A stretch of DNA of 37,275 nt from CAVUAF01 sp964460655 (lineage in GTDB: Bacteria > Acidobacteriota > Terriglobia > Terriglobales > Acidobacteriaceae). Location of the stretch: NCBI GenBank assembly GCA_964460655.1, contig CAYWSH010000016.1, positions 1 through 37,275 on the forward strand, written 5' to 3'. A program made the position numbers and the translations under genes. The notes beneath the pieces were generated by a model, which searched no databases, was not told the origin of the DNA, and was given only the letters and a program-made list of their open reading frames with translations. Within the stretch, counting starts at the first letter, position 1. Each line of letters opens with the position of its first letter. Below, piece by piece: positions 37,152-37,275 of the stretch.

Positions 37152-37275
37152 TCAGGCGCGTGCAGCAAGACGCGGTTCTGGCCAAGCATTCAGCCGCACC
37201 GGGCCCGGTTCACCGAGCAAATATGCACGAAAACTGCTCCACCGCCAATCCTCGGGCCGCTCGACCAACTCGCGC
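37152..37275 (-). CDS. REP-associated tyrosine transposase (RAYT, Y1_Tnp), C-terminal end; 5' part outside window
   Basis: Forty codons read inward from 37274 on the minus strand, ending in TGA at 37154-37152. The sequence RELVERPEDWRWSSFRAYLL followed by GEPGPVRLNAW matches the conserved C-terminal block of RAYT/IS200-like proteins ('ERPEDWxWSSxRxY..GE'), from memory. RAYTs bind and mobilise REP palindromes at single copy; they are usually domesticated. The stop is followed at once by hairpins (37021-37150) that could be its cognate REPs. Catalytic HUH and Tyr lie outside the window, so integrity cannot be judged. Confidence 0.8.
   Translation of the reverse strand, partial: RELVERPEDWRWSSFRAYLLGEPGPVRLNAWPEPRLAARA

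Noticed and set aside
36952..37185. Minus-strand open frame across the hairpins at the right edge
   Set aside because: It reads through three non-coding hairpins in a different frame from the RAYT end and has no domain.
1..37275. CRISPR arrays, tRNA or rRNA genes and prophage
   Set aside because: No evenly spaced identical repeats with unique spacers, no cloverleaf or rRNA-like sequence, and no phage structural genes were seen.

Overview
The window looks like a GC-rich chromosomal segment of an Acidobacteriota member, probably class Terriglobia. The reasons are a PadR regulator paired with a MacB-like 'acidobacterial duplicated orphan permease' (ADOP), DUF4097 proteins behind an ECF sigma factor, and many dispersed palindromic repeats of the TCATCCTGAG...CGAAGGA type between genes. 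The placement is inferred from gene content only; no rRNA or tRNA was seen.

Layout. 1-3065 (+) is the end of a chemosensory operon: the cheB C-terminal part, two CheW-like adaptors, a degenerate receiver fused to a DUF4388/PATAN domain, and a receiver with a coiled-coil tail, all coupled by 1-4 base overlaps. 3140-3988 (-) is a receiver fused to an RsbW-like ATPase and converges on that operon across a bidirectional hairpin. 4328-7171 (+) is a large hybrid histidine kinase with a periplasmic solute-binding sensor. 7172-8571 is repeat-rich and surrounds an orphan Cys/His-motif gene. 8572-13950 (-) is a five-gene secretion locus: three small exported pilin-like proteins, a PapD-like chaperone and a large outer-membrane beta-barrel. 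I read it as a divergent chaperone-usher-like system.

14267-14860 (+) is a periplasmic peroxiredoxin/thioredoxin-fold gene interrupted by one in-frame UGA at the first position of its active-site CxxC motif. A perfect 7-bp stem-loop with bacterial SECIS-like geometry lies 18 nt downstream, so it is a probable selenoprotein. 14944-15753 (+) is a DUF1778/GNAT toxin-antitoxin pair driven by a near-consensus promoter with a leaderless start. 15764-19979 (-) is an RND pump and its membrane fusion protein. 20213-21258 (+) is a small membrane protein and an alpha/beta hydrolase. 21558-24536 (-) is the ADOP permease and its PadR regulator.

24752-27851 (+) is an ECF sigma factor, a zinc-finger anti-sigma factor with a HEAT-like periplasmic part, and two DUF4097 proteins. 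The sigma gene and the putative selenoprotein gene share a 13-base upstream motif, TGTAACCTTTCCC, that resembles an ECF -35 element. 27941-28813 (+) is a membrane diguanylate cyclase. 28814-33701 (-) holds an N-acyl-D-amino-acid deacylase, a Tat-exported M20 amidohydrolase and a UbiD decarboxylase. The UbiD promoter region contains four tandem 8-bp repeats. 33881-34966 (+) is a nucleotidyltransferase-fold protein and 34974-36920 (-) an Ig/kelch lipoprotein. The right edge holds the C-terminal end of a RAYT (REP-associated tyrosine transposase) next to three hairpins.

Strongest items for follow-up: the UGA-containing peroxiredoxin, the divergent pilus/usher-like locus, the shared ECF motif, the repeat-tuned ubiD promoter, and the repeat families with a RAYT remnant or gene.
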